A stretch of 56,669 nt of DNA. Source: Priapulus caudatus. Lineage: Eukaryota > Priapulida > Priapulimorpha > Priapulimorphida > Priapulidae. The stretch is from positions 1 through 56,669 of the forward strand of contig NW_014578745.1 in NCBI RefSeq assembly GCF_000485595.1, given 5' to 3'. Positions 44,565-55,240 of this stretch are shown in pieces; position 1 is the stretch's first letter, and each line of letters starts with the position of its first letter. Under the pieces are notes generated by a model that was not told the origin of the DNA, made no database searches, and worked only from the letters and a program-made list of their open reading frames with translations. Both the position numbers and the translations under genes were made by a program.

Positions 44565-45530
44565 TGAATTCGCACAATTGTGGAACAAAGTGGAAATACA
44601 TCAAGTTAACTGGATCTAACAGCATGCTCAGGATTTCCCGCATCTTGTACCGACAAGATGCGTCTGCTGTGGGGACAACGACAGCAAAGTAGGCTTTTAG
44701 TTCCTCCCAGTTTACCAAGATGTTATATATCACTTTACTTCGTACCAGCCAACGTGTTCGAAAAAGCTTCTGAAATGGAAGAGGAGTTAGTTTTCTTTCA
44801 TCATTGGGATCAATCGTCCGGAATGGGTCTTTGAACGCGTGCCTACGGATTACACTCTTACTGAATCACTTCGGAATTTAGTTCAAAAGATATCCAAGGT
44901 TGGATGGTAGTTTGTCGATGGCATTCTCAATACAAAGTTATAGAGAATGGCAGATGCATCTATTGACTTGGCAGTTTGGGGATGCCTCTCTCACTCTTGA
45001 CCATATTGAGTTATGTTCACCAACCATCTACGACGCGCCGTCACCACCAAATCTGACACAATCAATCCATTTTAAACCAAAGTATCTGATAATCTTGCTC
45101 AATGTCGCAAACAGCTCACGTCCTGTGGCCCCAACAATCGGTTGAAGACTAGCAAATTCGGTGACAACTCTTGATCTTGCATCGCTGAAATATCGGAGAA
45201 CAAGACAAATGTGTTTATCTGAGGCCACATCTGTCGCTTCATCGATACAGAGAATTTCTTTTCATTTGCAACTAACCTAAGCTCTTCTTGCAGTGCTGGG
45301 GAAACGACTTTAGAAATAAGCTTACTGCACTTAGTGCGATGTAGTTGTAAGTGCTCAAGATCACTTCCTTTGCCATTCCTTTTGATTATCTCTCCAATAT
45401 GATTTACATTTAATGTTGAACAATGGCAGGATATAGCCACGGCGATCTGTAACTCCGCAGGCTTGACGTCTTCATTTCGTGGTCTTCTTTGAATTACTTG
45501 AATTACTTTGAATTGATTGATGCTGTCACT
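44565..45530 (-). pseudogene. hAT transposase relic fused to Gypsy gag
   Basis: Reading down the minus strand: AELQIAVAISCHCSTLNVNH and IGEIIKRNGKGSDLEHLQLH (45470-45370), SKLISKVVSPALQEEL, then ILCIDEATDVASDKHICLVL in another frame (45250-45200, first Asp), VRFGGDGAS (about 45040, second Asp), HNSIWSRVREASP, AIDKLPSNLGYLLN, FRTRWLVRSK (TRW motif) and NWEELKAYFAV. The order matches hAT transposases of the DUF4371 type. At about 44565 the open frame passes without a stop from hAT sequence (NLMYFHFVPQL) into Gypsy gag. Stops lie at about 45020 and 44870. The C-terminal dimerisation region is missing. Confidence 0.75.
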
Positions 45531-45547
45531 GCATTTTGAGGAAAGAT

Positions 45548-47311
45548 TTATTGTCTGCTCGAGCTTTTGGTCACCCCCACCGCTGTAAAGACACCAGGCT
45601 TGTCTTTTACAGAGAAGGAGTAACGTTCTGCAAAGTTCTCATACACCTCCTGAGGCAAGTTTCTGCAGTCTTCAAGGTAGACTGTCCCCCAGCGAAGGTA
45701 GTTTGTGCAGTCCCAGGTGGCAAATTCGTACAGTGCTCGCTGCATGGCATCGAGATGGAGGTCCCAAGAACCCTCTCTGTCGGCACGAAGAAGATCTAGG
45801 ACCACCTGGAACCGAGACAAGTACTGGAACCAGAATTTGAAATTCTCGTATTCCTTGACTCTTGACTCTATGAACTCATCAAGGTCACTCGTCAGCTGAG
45901 TAGAAGAGGCTTTGAACTGATCTAGCAACTTCTTGCTGCGCTCTCGAGCTCCAGATTTCATTGCACTGCGGAGGCTGGCCAAAAGCTTAAATTCCCTGAT
46001 ATACTTGTCAACTCCAGTGCTCTTGAAGAATTCTTTCAACAGTAGGCGTTGCATCACTTCGGCCAGGATCTTTTGAGCATCAAGCAACCGAGAGTAATGG
46101 CCCGCATTAAGAATCGAGGTCTGGATTACAGATGGCCCGTAGATACCTGTCTCGAGCCATACATGCTCTGCACCACTTCCTGCGATGCTCCTGCCACAGC
46201 ACTTCAGCAAGTTTTTAGCAGTGTGGAATGTCCCTAAACACAAGACGATGCACTTGAACTCCTCTGGTCTCCGAAGCTGTATCATTTTTGCTATACTGTA
46301 CACCTTCTCATCGGCATAGAGTGGAATATACAATTGTACCAGTTGAGAACACAGGGACTTGATGTTATTCATCTCCGTGTATACAACTTCCCCGTTGTTG
46401 ATGTCATGTGGCACCACGGGCGTAAATGCAACTTGCTTGAGTGGGACATTGTCATCCGTCCAAACCGCATTGCTTGCGCTCCACGATCGCATAGTTTGAG
46501 TTATCAGATTTTCTCCAAATTCTTGTAGCTGCTGACATGGCAAAACTTCCTTTAGGGCTTTCGGACCATGAACTACAGATGTGTCAGAGCGCTTGGGCTT
46601 GGATAAGACGGCCTTAGGCTTATGCTGGTAGAGAACACACACCGTATCATGTTCTGATGAATTTGCTCCTTCGTGGTCCCAGTTGTCCATTGCTGCTGAT
46701 GTGAAGTTCCCTGGGTCAAAATGGGCTGGCAACTTCATGTCCGCTTCATTTTGGTTTACAGTGAACGCGACCATGTCATGCTGGTACCGGCGGAGTTCAG
46801 TGTAGCTCATGGCCAGCGCCTGTTGATTCAGAGAGGTGACAAAGATTTTGCCACCACGTCTTAGACTGGGCAAACTGCGCATTCAATACATACATTGGTG
46901 TTCTTTTTTGCCAGAATGGTGAATGTAGAACATGTTCTGGAACATGGTCTGTATTTTCCGACATCGCTGGGCTGAAAGAGAACCATCTTTGCGTGGCACG
47001 TGTTCCTCCTCCTGGTCTACATCATCGACATCTTCCTGCATGTCACTTGTTATTACTTGGTCAGCTGCGGCCCTGTATGTGGCTGGATTGAAATTAAACA
47101 AATGGCCATAAAACTGCAGGATGGGCTTTGGGATATTCATCTTTGACCAGGCTTGCTTTAAATCTTGGGCATCACAGAAGCGATCATCTAAGTCGAAGTT
47201 GTAGTCGTGCAAGCATGCTCTGAATTGAGCTGCTACGAATTGCATGGGATTCACTGATCGGATACGCTCAGCAAGTACATTTGCCTCATTACCCAACACT
47301 AAGAATACCAT
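45548..47311 (-). pseudogene. Academ protein N-terminal and central part
   Basis: Two frames (47311-46883; 46882-45548) belong to one protein, offset at an A-run near 46900. Landmarks: QFVAAQFRACLHDYNFDLDD, RKIQTMFQNMFYIHHSGK, then GGKIFVTSLNQQALAMSYTE, AAMDNWDHEGANSSEHDTVC, EEFKCIVLCLGTFHTAKNLL, KCCGRSIAGSG and FWFQYLSRFQVVLDLLRADR followed by EGSWDLHL. This is the family's conserved core, about 570 residues with only one frame change, so it is much better preserved than the copy at 29.7-34.5 kb. It ends where hAT sequence begins (about 45550). Its molecular activity is uncharacterised as far as I know; in Academ elements it is presumed to be the transposase part. Confidence 0.72.
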
Positions 47312-47878
47312 GAGGCATTTTCTTGCAGAATCTGAGAATCATGAATCAGAATCATGAATCAATTTTATTGAAAAATTTTATATTAAAATTTAAATACGAA
47401 TTAAAAAATTTCTATAGGGATTTCGAGCGAGAACCCAATTTTTTTTTTAGCCTAGGACCTATACTACCATATAAAAATGGTTTTTCCCCTATACATATAA
47501 ATGCATACAACTCAGGCCCAGCCCCTAGAGTACTAATACATATTGTCTAAATAATTGTACATTTGTATACTTTATACTTGTATATTTTATTTGAGAATTT
47601 AGTGATCAATAGACACATGTAGATGTGCTCTGACAAATAATGTGACCCGGCCAGTGAATGTAAACGTAAGTTTTTCAATTTACCCAGCAAGACAGGTGCA
47701 GCAAGCAGAGTGAATAACTCCAGATGCCTTCTCGATGCACACCCATGGCTTATGGGGATTTGCCGTACTCTTTCGGAAGGTGTGCAGTCTGCTTTGAAAA
47801 AAAACTTCCGATTCGTCTGATATTGGATGAAAGAAGACTTTTTTTCAGCCATCTAGCATCAAAACAACTATATGCCTT
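47312..47878. other. AT-rich spacer, no gene
   Basis: Contains a TGAATC direct repeat (47335-47360) and AT-rich DNA. A frame at 47547-47852 is unconvincing. Confidence 0.4.
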
Positions 47879-47994
47879 GCTTTATTTGTAGTCGCTAAGC
47901 AGGCGAGACTTCAGTGAAGTAGCTGGCTGGTCAGCGTCATTATAACTGGCAAGATGGTTGGCCAGCGCGATCATGGATGTTGGAGGCCAGCAGT

Positions 47995-48234
47995 TTAGTC
48001 TTTCGATTCTCCAAGCCACCCATCTTTCAGTTCGTTCATGGGATCGCGAAGAATATTTTCTCCACATTTTAAGAGTTCCTTATATTGGTCTGCATGACGA
48101 CGTTTTTCGTCACCGGTAGGCAGTAGCACAGGCTTCTTCATATACGCTGCAGCGTAAGCAAGAGCAGCGAGTTCGTCTTTTTGTCTCGTCTTTTTCAGTG
48201 TCATATCATCGTCATTTGGGTCAGCCATAATCAA
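47995..48234 (-). CDS. small acidic/basic hypothetical protein
   Basis: A 77-79 codon frame; the likely start is MADPNDDDMTLKKTRQKDEL (ATG of MIMADPN or the internal MAD). It continues ALAYAAAYMKKPVLLP and ends ELKDGWLGESKD. Composition is coding-like and there is no signal peptide or membrane segment. On the minus strand an AATAAA lies at about 47881, 110 bp after the stop, and a CpG-rich promoter-like region with an NRF1-type palindrome lies 220 bp upstream, so a compact single-exon transcript is plausible. No family is recognised. It could also be the first exon of a larger gene or a transposon accessory ORF. Confidence 0.4.
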   Translation of the reverse strand: MIMADPNDDDMTLKKTRQKDELAALAYAAAYMKKPVLLPTGDEKRRHADQYKELLKCGENILRDPMNELKDGWLGESKD

Positions 48235-48439
48235 TATAAGATACTAACACAAAAACTCTGATCGAAAACGCTGTGTTTACACCCTCCCCCCTCCCGCCAA
48301 CAAAGTACACAACGTGGCGTTCGTCACCGCTAATAACGCTCGCGAATGACCTTTGAGATTTCCCATGATTCATTGCACAGCATGAGATACCGAACTGGCT
48401 TATTGTGACGGCGGCATAGTTTTCACATAGTGTCGGAAG

Positions 48440-48480
48440 GTGGCGCGGTGTTGGCGCATGCGCGAGCCGCTCGCTCTCGC
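48440..48480. promoter_or_regulatory. candidate CpG promoter with NRF1-like site
   Basis: GGCGCATGCGCGAG at about 48453-48466 matches the NRF1 consensus palindrome (GCGCATGCGC). Surrounding DNA is locally CpG-rich, and ATG-less sequence lies between it and the frame starting at 48234. A GGCCGCCATG motif at 48702 might serve the opposite strand. Confidence 0.35.
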
Positions 48481-49652
48481 TCTCTACTTGGCAGCCATTT
48501 GTGTGTATTAACCTGTTTCTCCGAATGAAGACCTTCATTTCCAAATTCCTGTTGTTATCATTATTGTGAGTGCTCCAATGAAGGCATAATAGCAAGCTTT
48601 CACAGTGGCGCCCATCGTGGGGCAGTTTTGATTTCCAAACAAAGGAATTCTGCTCGAATCCAAATCGGAGGAGCACTCGATTTTACACAGGTGATTTCTT
48701 GGAGGCCGCCATGTTCCGTGCTATCCTTTGTTATGATCGACATAATTTCTGTGCCATTGTGAGGCAAGTAAATGATGTCAACGCCTAATAAAGGGTTCTA
48801 TTACTATAGATAACATAGGGGTTTCCAGTTTATGCTACTCAGTTTCAAGATCAGAAGCTGTAATAACCGGTTAATACATATTTTATGACTTGGTGGCGTG
48901 TTGTAATTTGCGTGTGTGACGTCACTCGCTGAGCCCAGCAGTGCGCAAGTAATATGGTAGGAATGCAGCTAAAACTATGTGTACGAGAAATCATAAGCCG
49001 TTCCTCTCTGCTGCGATGTCAGTAGCAAGTATTGTATATATATTGAACAGTCTCTAGTACCTGTGTGCACTGCTAGCATTTCGCAGATTGGCTCGGAGCT
49101 ATTTGATCTCTGTAGCTAGTCTGCTTATGGTAAGATGACCTGAGGCACGTTATACGTGTGTCATCGAGAGACAGAACTTTATATTATTATTATTATTCGA
49201 TAACAGTTTTCATGTGTGTGCGTGAGGAAGTTAATGTATGTGATTCCAAAATTATCTAACCTGCCAATCTAACTTAAAATAATTAATAATTAATTTTTTT
49301 TTTAGTAATTGTGTTACGTAACACCCTAAATAAGGATGGCCGTTGCACGCCCAAAACTGAAGGAATAAAAATGAAGTCTGATTTATTACCCACCAACAAG
49401 CGTCTGACAGTTGTTAATACGTATAAATTATGACTAAGGTATAAAAATAGATGACGCAAATATTATCAGGAAATCCCTACAGCTAAATAACAGCGTGCAA
49501 CTCAATGCCAGTCTATTGCCAAAGTAACTGCTCACAATGAAAACAGTAAATAAAAAAGGAAAATAGTAAAGGCATTGGTAAAGACACATGAATCCTTTTA
49601 CTTCGATCTTAGTACATTGATATACTAAGTGAATGAGAATGATCGAACTTAC
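48481..49652. other. intergenic, no gene seen
   Basis: Mixed sequence with a (TTA)n run near 49183 and AT-rich DNA at 49260-49310. No coding sequence is supported. Confidence 0.45.
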
Positions 49653-49807
49653 TTCCTTGAATCTAGATAAACTTGAACTCGACTTTCATCCCACGTCAGA
49701 GAATTCAAGAAGCCGACTGTCATATTGACCATATCTGCAGCCATCAGGAACCAATGGTCACCATCACAAATGGGCAACAGTACCCACTTGAAGTTCTCCA
49801 TGGGTAT
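49653..49807 (-). CDS. Ulp1/SENP-type cysteine protease exon
   Basis: A 155-nt exon between a CATTCTTCCAG acceptor and a perfect GTAAGT donor. It encodes IPMENFKWVLLPICDGDHWF followed by LMAADM and TVGFLNSLTW, then ESRVQVYLDSRK. W-x-LPI-x2-DHW-x-L is the signature around the catalytic His of C48 (Ulp1/SENP) peptidases, and the L-x-SL that follows normally carries the catalytic Asp (DSL); here it is NSL. Such domains occur in SUMO proteases and in several large transposon proteins. The Cys-bearing exon is not seen. Clean splice sites argue for a real gene or a recently active element. Confidence 0.6.
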
Positions 49808-50225
49808 CTGGAAGAATGGATGATAAGCCATGAGCTATGTACGACATAGTTCCAATCAGAAAAACCGGATACATTCTTGCCATGTCTAGATTGAACATCA
49901 AGAAATAAAGAATTCCACCAACTGTGTACCCAATACTAACTCTTCATTCTCTTTGTTTTATTTTCGGAGGGGGTTGGATTTCCCCAATGCATGAAATACC
50001 AATTCGCATGGTCGCAGGAATTTACATCACGCTCTCTGCTGATGAAGCCAGACAGAGAGCAATCAACCTGTTAAATTGAGCACACAACCAGATTTGCTCA
50101 AATTTTAGCCATCTGGCTAACATCGTGTCTGCAAGTGTTTCATTAGGACCACATACATCTCTTCACCAAATGTTATGCATTCTGGAAGTCAAGGCTAATC
50201 ATACGGAGGAAACCACTGTACATAC

Positions 50226-50362
50226 TTTCTTATACAGCCAAGGCATTTGATTGGAACTGCCTTCTTCCATTTAACTGCCAAAAAGCTTGGTGGCACATAG
50301 ACCGAATCTGGCTTGGCTGCATTGGCATCTTTTGAAAGCAAATCCAGGAAAACATGTATTAC
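50226..50362 (-). CDS. upstream exon of same Ulp1-like gene
   Basis: A 137-nt exon between a TTTTCTCAG acceptor and a GTATGT donor, reading VIHVFLDLLSKDANAAKPDS and then VYVPPSFLAVKWKK, ending in phase 2. Its content (IYVPPSFL-type segment before the protease core) fits the region just N-terminal to the His exon at 49807. The phases do not join directly (phase 2 here, phase 0 there), so one intervening exon between 49810 and 50220 is required; I could not define it. Confidence 0.5.
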
Positions 50363-50616
50363 CTGAGAAAATAGCAAAATAGACCATTCAGTTAATATCG
50401 AACCATGGAACATGATTAATCAATTTAAACTATTAATTGTAGAAGCCATTCTTGACATTTATTTACTATAGTTTAAGTTTCCCGGCTGTGGCTGGTGATG
50501 TGGTAGTTGGAGCCTCGTTTTGAGGTCGGAAAGAAACTAGTTCATCTTCTCCAATATTTATACGTCCAACCAATCACAGGGTCGACATTATAGAGCAATA
50601 CTACATACAGTACACG

Positions 50617-51553
50617 TGTAGCGGTTTTAGCTCTTAGCGACTGACCCGTGACCGTGTCTTTACCGCATTCGTCAGTTATGTCTAGGGGTGTAAAATATGT
50701 CACCGCCGCGTGTAAAACCCGCCTACAAATTAGATCGATATTGCTATAGTTTATATATTTGTCGTGGTGTCAATGCGGAGATAGAGAACGAAATTAGATG
50801 GTAGAAACATTTATAGTTATTGGTAACGTAAGAGATATATCTTTAATTTAACATGTAAACAACGTACAAGGAATCACACTATTTACAACAATTCACTCTA
50901 TAGTTCTATAACAGTTCATACAGACAGTTTACTTACTATATATCCTAAGTATTATCTCGATCTCTGTCGAATCTCACTCTTTAGTTATCACCGTATCGAA
51001 CTCTTACTCTTTAGTTATATCCTCCCAACTCCCCAAATCGAACTCTCTCTCTCTCTCTCTGTTTAGTTATATCCTCCCAACTCCCCAAATCGAACTCTCT
51101 CTCTCTCTCTCTCTCTGTTTAGTTATATATCCTCCCAACTCCCCAAATCGAACTATCTATCTCTCTGTTTAGCTATTCTCCAACTCCCCAAATCGAACTG
51201 CTACTATTTACTTATTCTCCAACTCCCCAAATCGAACTGCTTTCCCCCCTGATTTACGCTCTATTTATTTAATCTTGACAATGGTAAATGTAAACACAAT
51301 CAGCTGTTCGCTTCTAGATGTCACGTGGGTTTCACCAACCAATCAGCGTGACGTTGACATGACAATGACGTATGTACAAACATGGACGAACGCTGGACGA
51401 ACGATGGACGAAATCTCGTCACCTGGACGAGAAAACGGACGAACATGTAAACAGACGGTAATTGTATGTATTGAAAGCTCACCTAAATATATCCTCTCTA
51501 TGTTGTAACTATTGTTCACCCTCCCCCCGTTACTGCACTTAGAACTTTCTACA
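50617..51553 (-). repeat. candidate LTR (937 bp) containing a minisatellite
   Basis: Read on the minus strand it starts TGTAGAAAG right after a purine tract (AAAGGGGGGAA, 51554-51564) and ends CCGCTACA, giving TGTAG...CTACA termini. Only one copy is in the window. Confidence 0.45.
51005..51250. repeat. CT minisatellite in LTR, ~50-bp unit, 5 copies
   Basis: Units of GTTTAGTTAT-(AT)-CCTCCCAACTCC plus CCAAATCGAACT and a variable (CT)n tail. Copies differ mostly in the length of the CT run. Confidence 0.85.
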
Positions 51554-51762
51554 TTCCCCCCTTTGTCGATCAAGACCGTCCTCGGTCTTACGCCTTATAA
51601 TTCCTGCCTGTGCTTACCTCCAAAATACATACAATAAGTTAATACAACCTACTCAATACTTTTCCCCAAAGTACATACCATACTTTAACAATTTCTAAAA
51701 TGTACACTCATTAGCCCCAAAAGATTCAAAACACAAGGATTTCCAAAAGTACATACATTGAC

Positions 51763-51990
51763 ACAATAATTTAACACAATATAGCATACACTGTCACTGG
51801 TCATTAATACATTCAATAATTTAACGCAATATAACATACCTAATACATTCAACAATTTAACACAATATAACATATCTAATACATTCAATAATTTAACACA
51901 ATATATACATATCTAATACATTCAATAATTTAACACAATATATACATATCTAATACATTCAATAATTTAACACCATATATACATACATAC
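51763..51990. repeat. AT-rich minisatellite, ~36-bp unit, ~6 copies
   Basis: Unit approximates TAATACATTCAATAATTTAA followed by CACAATATATACATATC. It sits between the proposed LTR and the zinc-finger/coiled-coil frame, in its 3' noncoding side. Confidence 0.85.
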
Positions 51991-52051
51991 CATCAACAAA
52001 CCAGAATCCCTTATAACCCCATCATTATTTCAATTAATTTTTACAACCCGT

Positions 52052-52995
52052 TTAATCTTCCCTAACAATTTGATTCATTAACGACTTTACATACTCCTTT
52101 AATCCCTCTGGTACGGCTTCCTTCTTCATTTGTGCTGCTCCAACTACTAGCTCCCGTATCCTCTCTTCCAGTTTCCGCTCTCGCTGCTGTCCCTCCTCGA
52201 TTATCCTCTTCATATTCCTGACTTCCTCTTCTCTCTTCTTTTTCATCTCTGCGCTTCGCTCCACCTCTTCCCTATGTTTTCGCTCCCTGATCTTCTTCAA
52301 CACCTCCTTCTTATCTTTCCACATCTTCCAATTTTCCACTGCCTTCCCAAATTCATTCTCATATCCTTTAATCATGTTTTCTGCGTCTAATAATTTCCTG
52401 TCCAATTGTTCTATCCCCAACTCCTCTCGCTGTAACATCTCTTCATCATAATCCACCTCTACCTCCGACGGGAAAATTCCAGTCATCGGTAGTTCCTCTT
52501 CTTTTGTTTCCTCCGCTATTTTCTTCCGCTCCTCTGCCGCCTTCTCTCTTCCCACTCTATCCACTACGGGTCTCTGTTTCTCCTGCTCCTGCCAACCTTT
52601 CTTTCCCCACTTCTTATAAATGCCTTCCTTATCGATATAGGGTAACTGGTTTGGCAACCATATATATGGCCGGGCGTGGACTGGATAGGCAACTAAAGGC
52701 TTTGACACCTTATGTACCTTTACCAGGTGCCGGTTAATGTCATTTACCCTTAACTTTCTCTCATTATTGCAAACGGGGCACACCTGCCACCGCTGCATCC
52801 GTGCATGTCGTTCTCCATAGTGCTTCGGGTAGTGCATTGGTTTGAGACTCACCCCACACCCTGGCACTGGACATACACTTTCCACCACTATATTCTTACT
52901 GTCTACGGCGACACTCTCTCTAACCTCTCTCACATTCTCTCTCTCCTCTTCAATTAGTTCACTCCGTTCGTCCTCATCTAATCCAACCACTAGCA
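52052..52995 (-). CDS. C2H2 zinc-finger / coiled-coil protein of LTR element
   Basis: A frame of about 315 codons. Residues about 50-75: CPVPGCGVSLKPMHYPKHYG and a second His pair (C2H2). Residues about 83-108: CPVCNNERKLRVNDINRHLV then KVH (second C2H2). Then LVAYPVHARPYIWLPNQLP, an acidic segment, and a long Glu/Lys/Arg coiled coil (REERKH-type heptads) to NQIVRED. Two fingers plus coiled coil suggest a nucleic-acid-binding, self-associating protein, and its position between LTR-like sequence and gag-like pieces suggests a gag-like role. The N-terminal codons are separated: the matching start segment is at 54079-53892, with a 103-bp duplication between. Confidence 0.6.
52893..52995. repeat. 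103-bp direct repeat, copy A
   Basis: Identical to 53892-53994 except one base (A versus C in the CCTCATCTAA/CCTCCTCTAA context). It encodes VVGL(D/E)EDERSELIEEERE of the coiled-coil protein. Confidence 0.97.
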
Positions 52996-53064
52996 GGATA
53001 AAGATGCTCCGCGACTGAAAAGGGCCCACTTACACTAGAAATAAAATCAAGTAAAAATAGGTTA

Positions 53065-53427
53065 ATGGAGAATGGTCTGGGAATACGGCCTGAAAATCTG
53101 AAAAAAATGATAGAAGAGACAATGCATGAGTCAATACTGGAACAAGGACAGGCTGATCAGCTGGTCCAGCTTGTCGATTCCTATCAAGACATCTTCGCCG
53201 GTGAGGATGGTCAGTTGGGTTGCACGGACTGGGTTAAGCATAGCATAGACACTGGAAGTGCACGTTTTATTAAGCAAGCACCTCGTAGAGTACCGTTAGC
53301 GAAACAGATAGTGATGGATCAAGAGATTGAGAAAATGTTGAAAGCGGGGATTATCGAAGAAAGTAGTAGTGCTTGGTCTTCACCCGTGGTATTAGTAAAT
53401 CGCCCGGATGGTTCAGTACGGTTTTAA
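53065..53427 (+). pseudogene. Gypsy RT N-terminal fragment (plus strand)
   Basis: The frame reads DQLVQLVDSYQDIFAGEDGQ, then WVKHSIDTGSARFIKQAPRR, then EIEKMLKAGIIEESSSAWSS and PVVLVNRPDGSVRF before a stop. This is the linker and fingers region that opens Gypsy reverse transcriptase; it stops just before motif A. It is one of the few plus-strand coding relics and lies between the two copies of the 103-bp repeat. Confidence 0.85.
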
Positions 53428-53436
53428 GGTTGCAGA

Positions 53437-53859
53437 GGTAGCGGGATTATTGAAAGGCAGGAGAGCATTCGTTCGAAGGGGAACAGACGGGAGGCTTTGA
53501 GATTGCTGACCTAAACGGTTCTGTATAAGTCCACGTAGGGCTGCCACTTGTGAGGTTAAGCTAGCTAGCTCTGAACGTACCGCTTGGACTTCTGTCTTCA
53601 TCGACTCCATAGTCGTTGACAAGTGGGTAATTTCTCCGATTAAATCATCTCCCCTCTCTCCGTCAACCTCTTGACGACGTCTCTTAGTTTCGCGCTTCCT
53701 CGTAGCCTGTGCGGGATAAACTACCATAGGAGTTGTTTCCATCGTTCCTTCCATCGACTCGGCGGTTGTGGAGCTGCTGTCTTCGGTCGCGTGGAGTTTC
53801 TCTACGAGATCAGATTCTAGATCTGCCTCAGGAGCTTTGGAGCGTGTGCGGGTTGCCAT
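53437..53859 (-). pseudogene. gag-like coiled-coil N-terminal fragment
   Basis: Starts MATRTRSKAPEADLESDLVE, has a basic patch (TRKRETKRRRQE) and a coiled coil (STTMESMKTEVQAVRSELAS), then ends where it meets the plus-strand RT fragment tail to tail. Composition and layout are those of a Gypsy gag N terminus. The start context ATGGCAAC is repeated three times upstream. Confidence 0.5.
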
Positions 53860-53891
53860 GTCGGCATGTTGCCATGTCGGGTTGCCATGTC

Positions 53892-53994
53892 TTCTTACTG
53901 TCTACGGCGACACTCTCTCTAACCTCTCTCACATTCTCTCTCTCCTCTTCAATTAGTTCACTCCGTTCGTCCTCCTCTAATCCAACCACTAGCA
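53892..53994. repeat. 103-bp direct repeat, copy B
   Basis: See copy A. Immediately left of it are three near-tandem TTGCCATGTCGG repeats (53851-53890). Confidence 0.97.
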
Positions 53995-54079
53995 AATCCG
54001 TTTGCTCAAGTTCTTCCATCTCTGCCATTAATTTCGCAAGGATGCTCGTCGCCTCCTGTTCCTCCATCTGCAACAACAT
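53995..54079 (-). CDS. N-terminal segment of the zinc-finger/coiled-coil protein
   Basis: Starts MLLQMEEQEATSILAKLMAE and leads into the duplicated segment (copy B), then continues into unrelated sequence. Joining its sense to copy A would restore the protein at 52052, so the intervening ~900 bp appear to be inserted. Confidence 0.5.
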
Positions 54080-54231
54080 ACTCAGTTGGTACTACACGAA
54101 CACTCAGTACTATACTCAATAACATACATGAATGGTCAGAGTGACTGCTGACACCTTCTTCCCCCACTAAATTGAAAACATCGTGACGTCCTCGTCATAT
54201 CGTTACTGTATCGTCCTCTACTTCCCACCGA

Positions 54232-54366
54232 ATTCACCATTGACCTTTAACACGACTCGCAATCACCACTGACCTTTAACACGGCTCGTAATCACCATTG
54301 ACCTTTAACACGGCTCGTAATCACCATTGACCTTTAACACGGCTCTTAATCACCATTGACCTTTAA
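54232..54366. repeat. 29-bp minisatellite, ~4.6 copies
   Basis: Unit TGACCTTTAACACGGCTCGT followed by AATCACCAT, nearly perfect. Confidence 0.92.
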
Positions 54367-55240
54367 GGTCAGACCAAACCCAAAATACCAAAAATTTTTA
54401 TTAGTTAAGATAGTGACTCCAAATTTTCAGGGTAAATACTTAGTATTTATTGCAAATGAAAAAAATGTGTTTTAGCCTCGTTTTGGAATCTAGGTCACGT
54501 AAATCCAAGATGGCCACCATCAAAAAGTGTACTTCTTTATTTTTGCTAAAGCATCAAAACTACTCAACACAATTAGATAAAACTTGGCAGAAATGATCAA
54601 AAGGGTGTATTCTATAAAATGAACTATTATCAGTTATGTAATTTGCCCCGCTTTAAAATTTTGGGATAAACTGTCATTTTCATAAAATGTGGACAAGGCT
54701 TGACTCTATTCCACTTCATAGATTTAAGTTATATCACTTGTATCATGCTGATCTAGTTCATTTTACAGGTTTATACCTCAAGATAATACCTCCAAATTTC
54801 AGATAGATAATCTGTAGTAGTTTGAGTAGTTCCAATTGATACAGGCTGAAATGCTGTAAAATGCGAAACTGAGAAATCAGCCTCGAAAGATCACAAACAG
54901 CCAAAAGTATACATTTAACTCATAGAAGTAGTCCCATACATGCTAATTATGACATATCAGTCGTCATCTTCATTTTTATATTATGTCCCTGTTTTTTTCT
55001 GCGTTTTTCCTTTATTCCTGACGTTCACCCCTTTGGGCGGCAGCCACACGCCCAGCATCCCGACATCGCATCATTGCCAAACAAGTGTGGCCAGGTTCTA
55101 TGCCTAGTCTTTAAGGATGGCAGCACTAGCACATTCACCATCATTAAAAAGAACTGTGGCATAGTTCACAGATATCTCAAGTCGCTGCCTCCCAACAAAT
55201 TGGGCATAGGTCCCAAATAATGTGATGAAAAGACTCATTG
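54367..55240. other. transposon 3' flank, no gene
   Basis: Holds a CCAAGATGGCCACCATC motif like that in the Academ inverted repeats, and AT-rich DNA. It is probably the noncoding 3' part of the pogo or Academ element to the right; the partner repeat is outside the window. Confidence 0.4.

Larger units (their letters stand above)
41654..47311 (-). mobile_element. second Academ-type copy with nested insertions
   Basis: N-terminal and central parts lie at 47311-45548 and the C-terminal part at 42860-41654, same strand and order. Between them sits a hAT-Gypsy composite (45530-43200). About 270 codons of the Academ protein that should link the two halves are not seen, so sequence was lost as well as gained. 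Terminal inverted repeats were not located. Confidence 0.7.

Noticed and set aside
51343-51573. 76-aa minus-strand frame as a pol C terminus
   Set aside because: Only the short IDKGGN stretch looks like a pol end next to a purine tract; the rest is LTR sequence.
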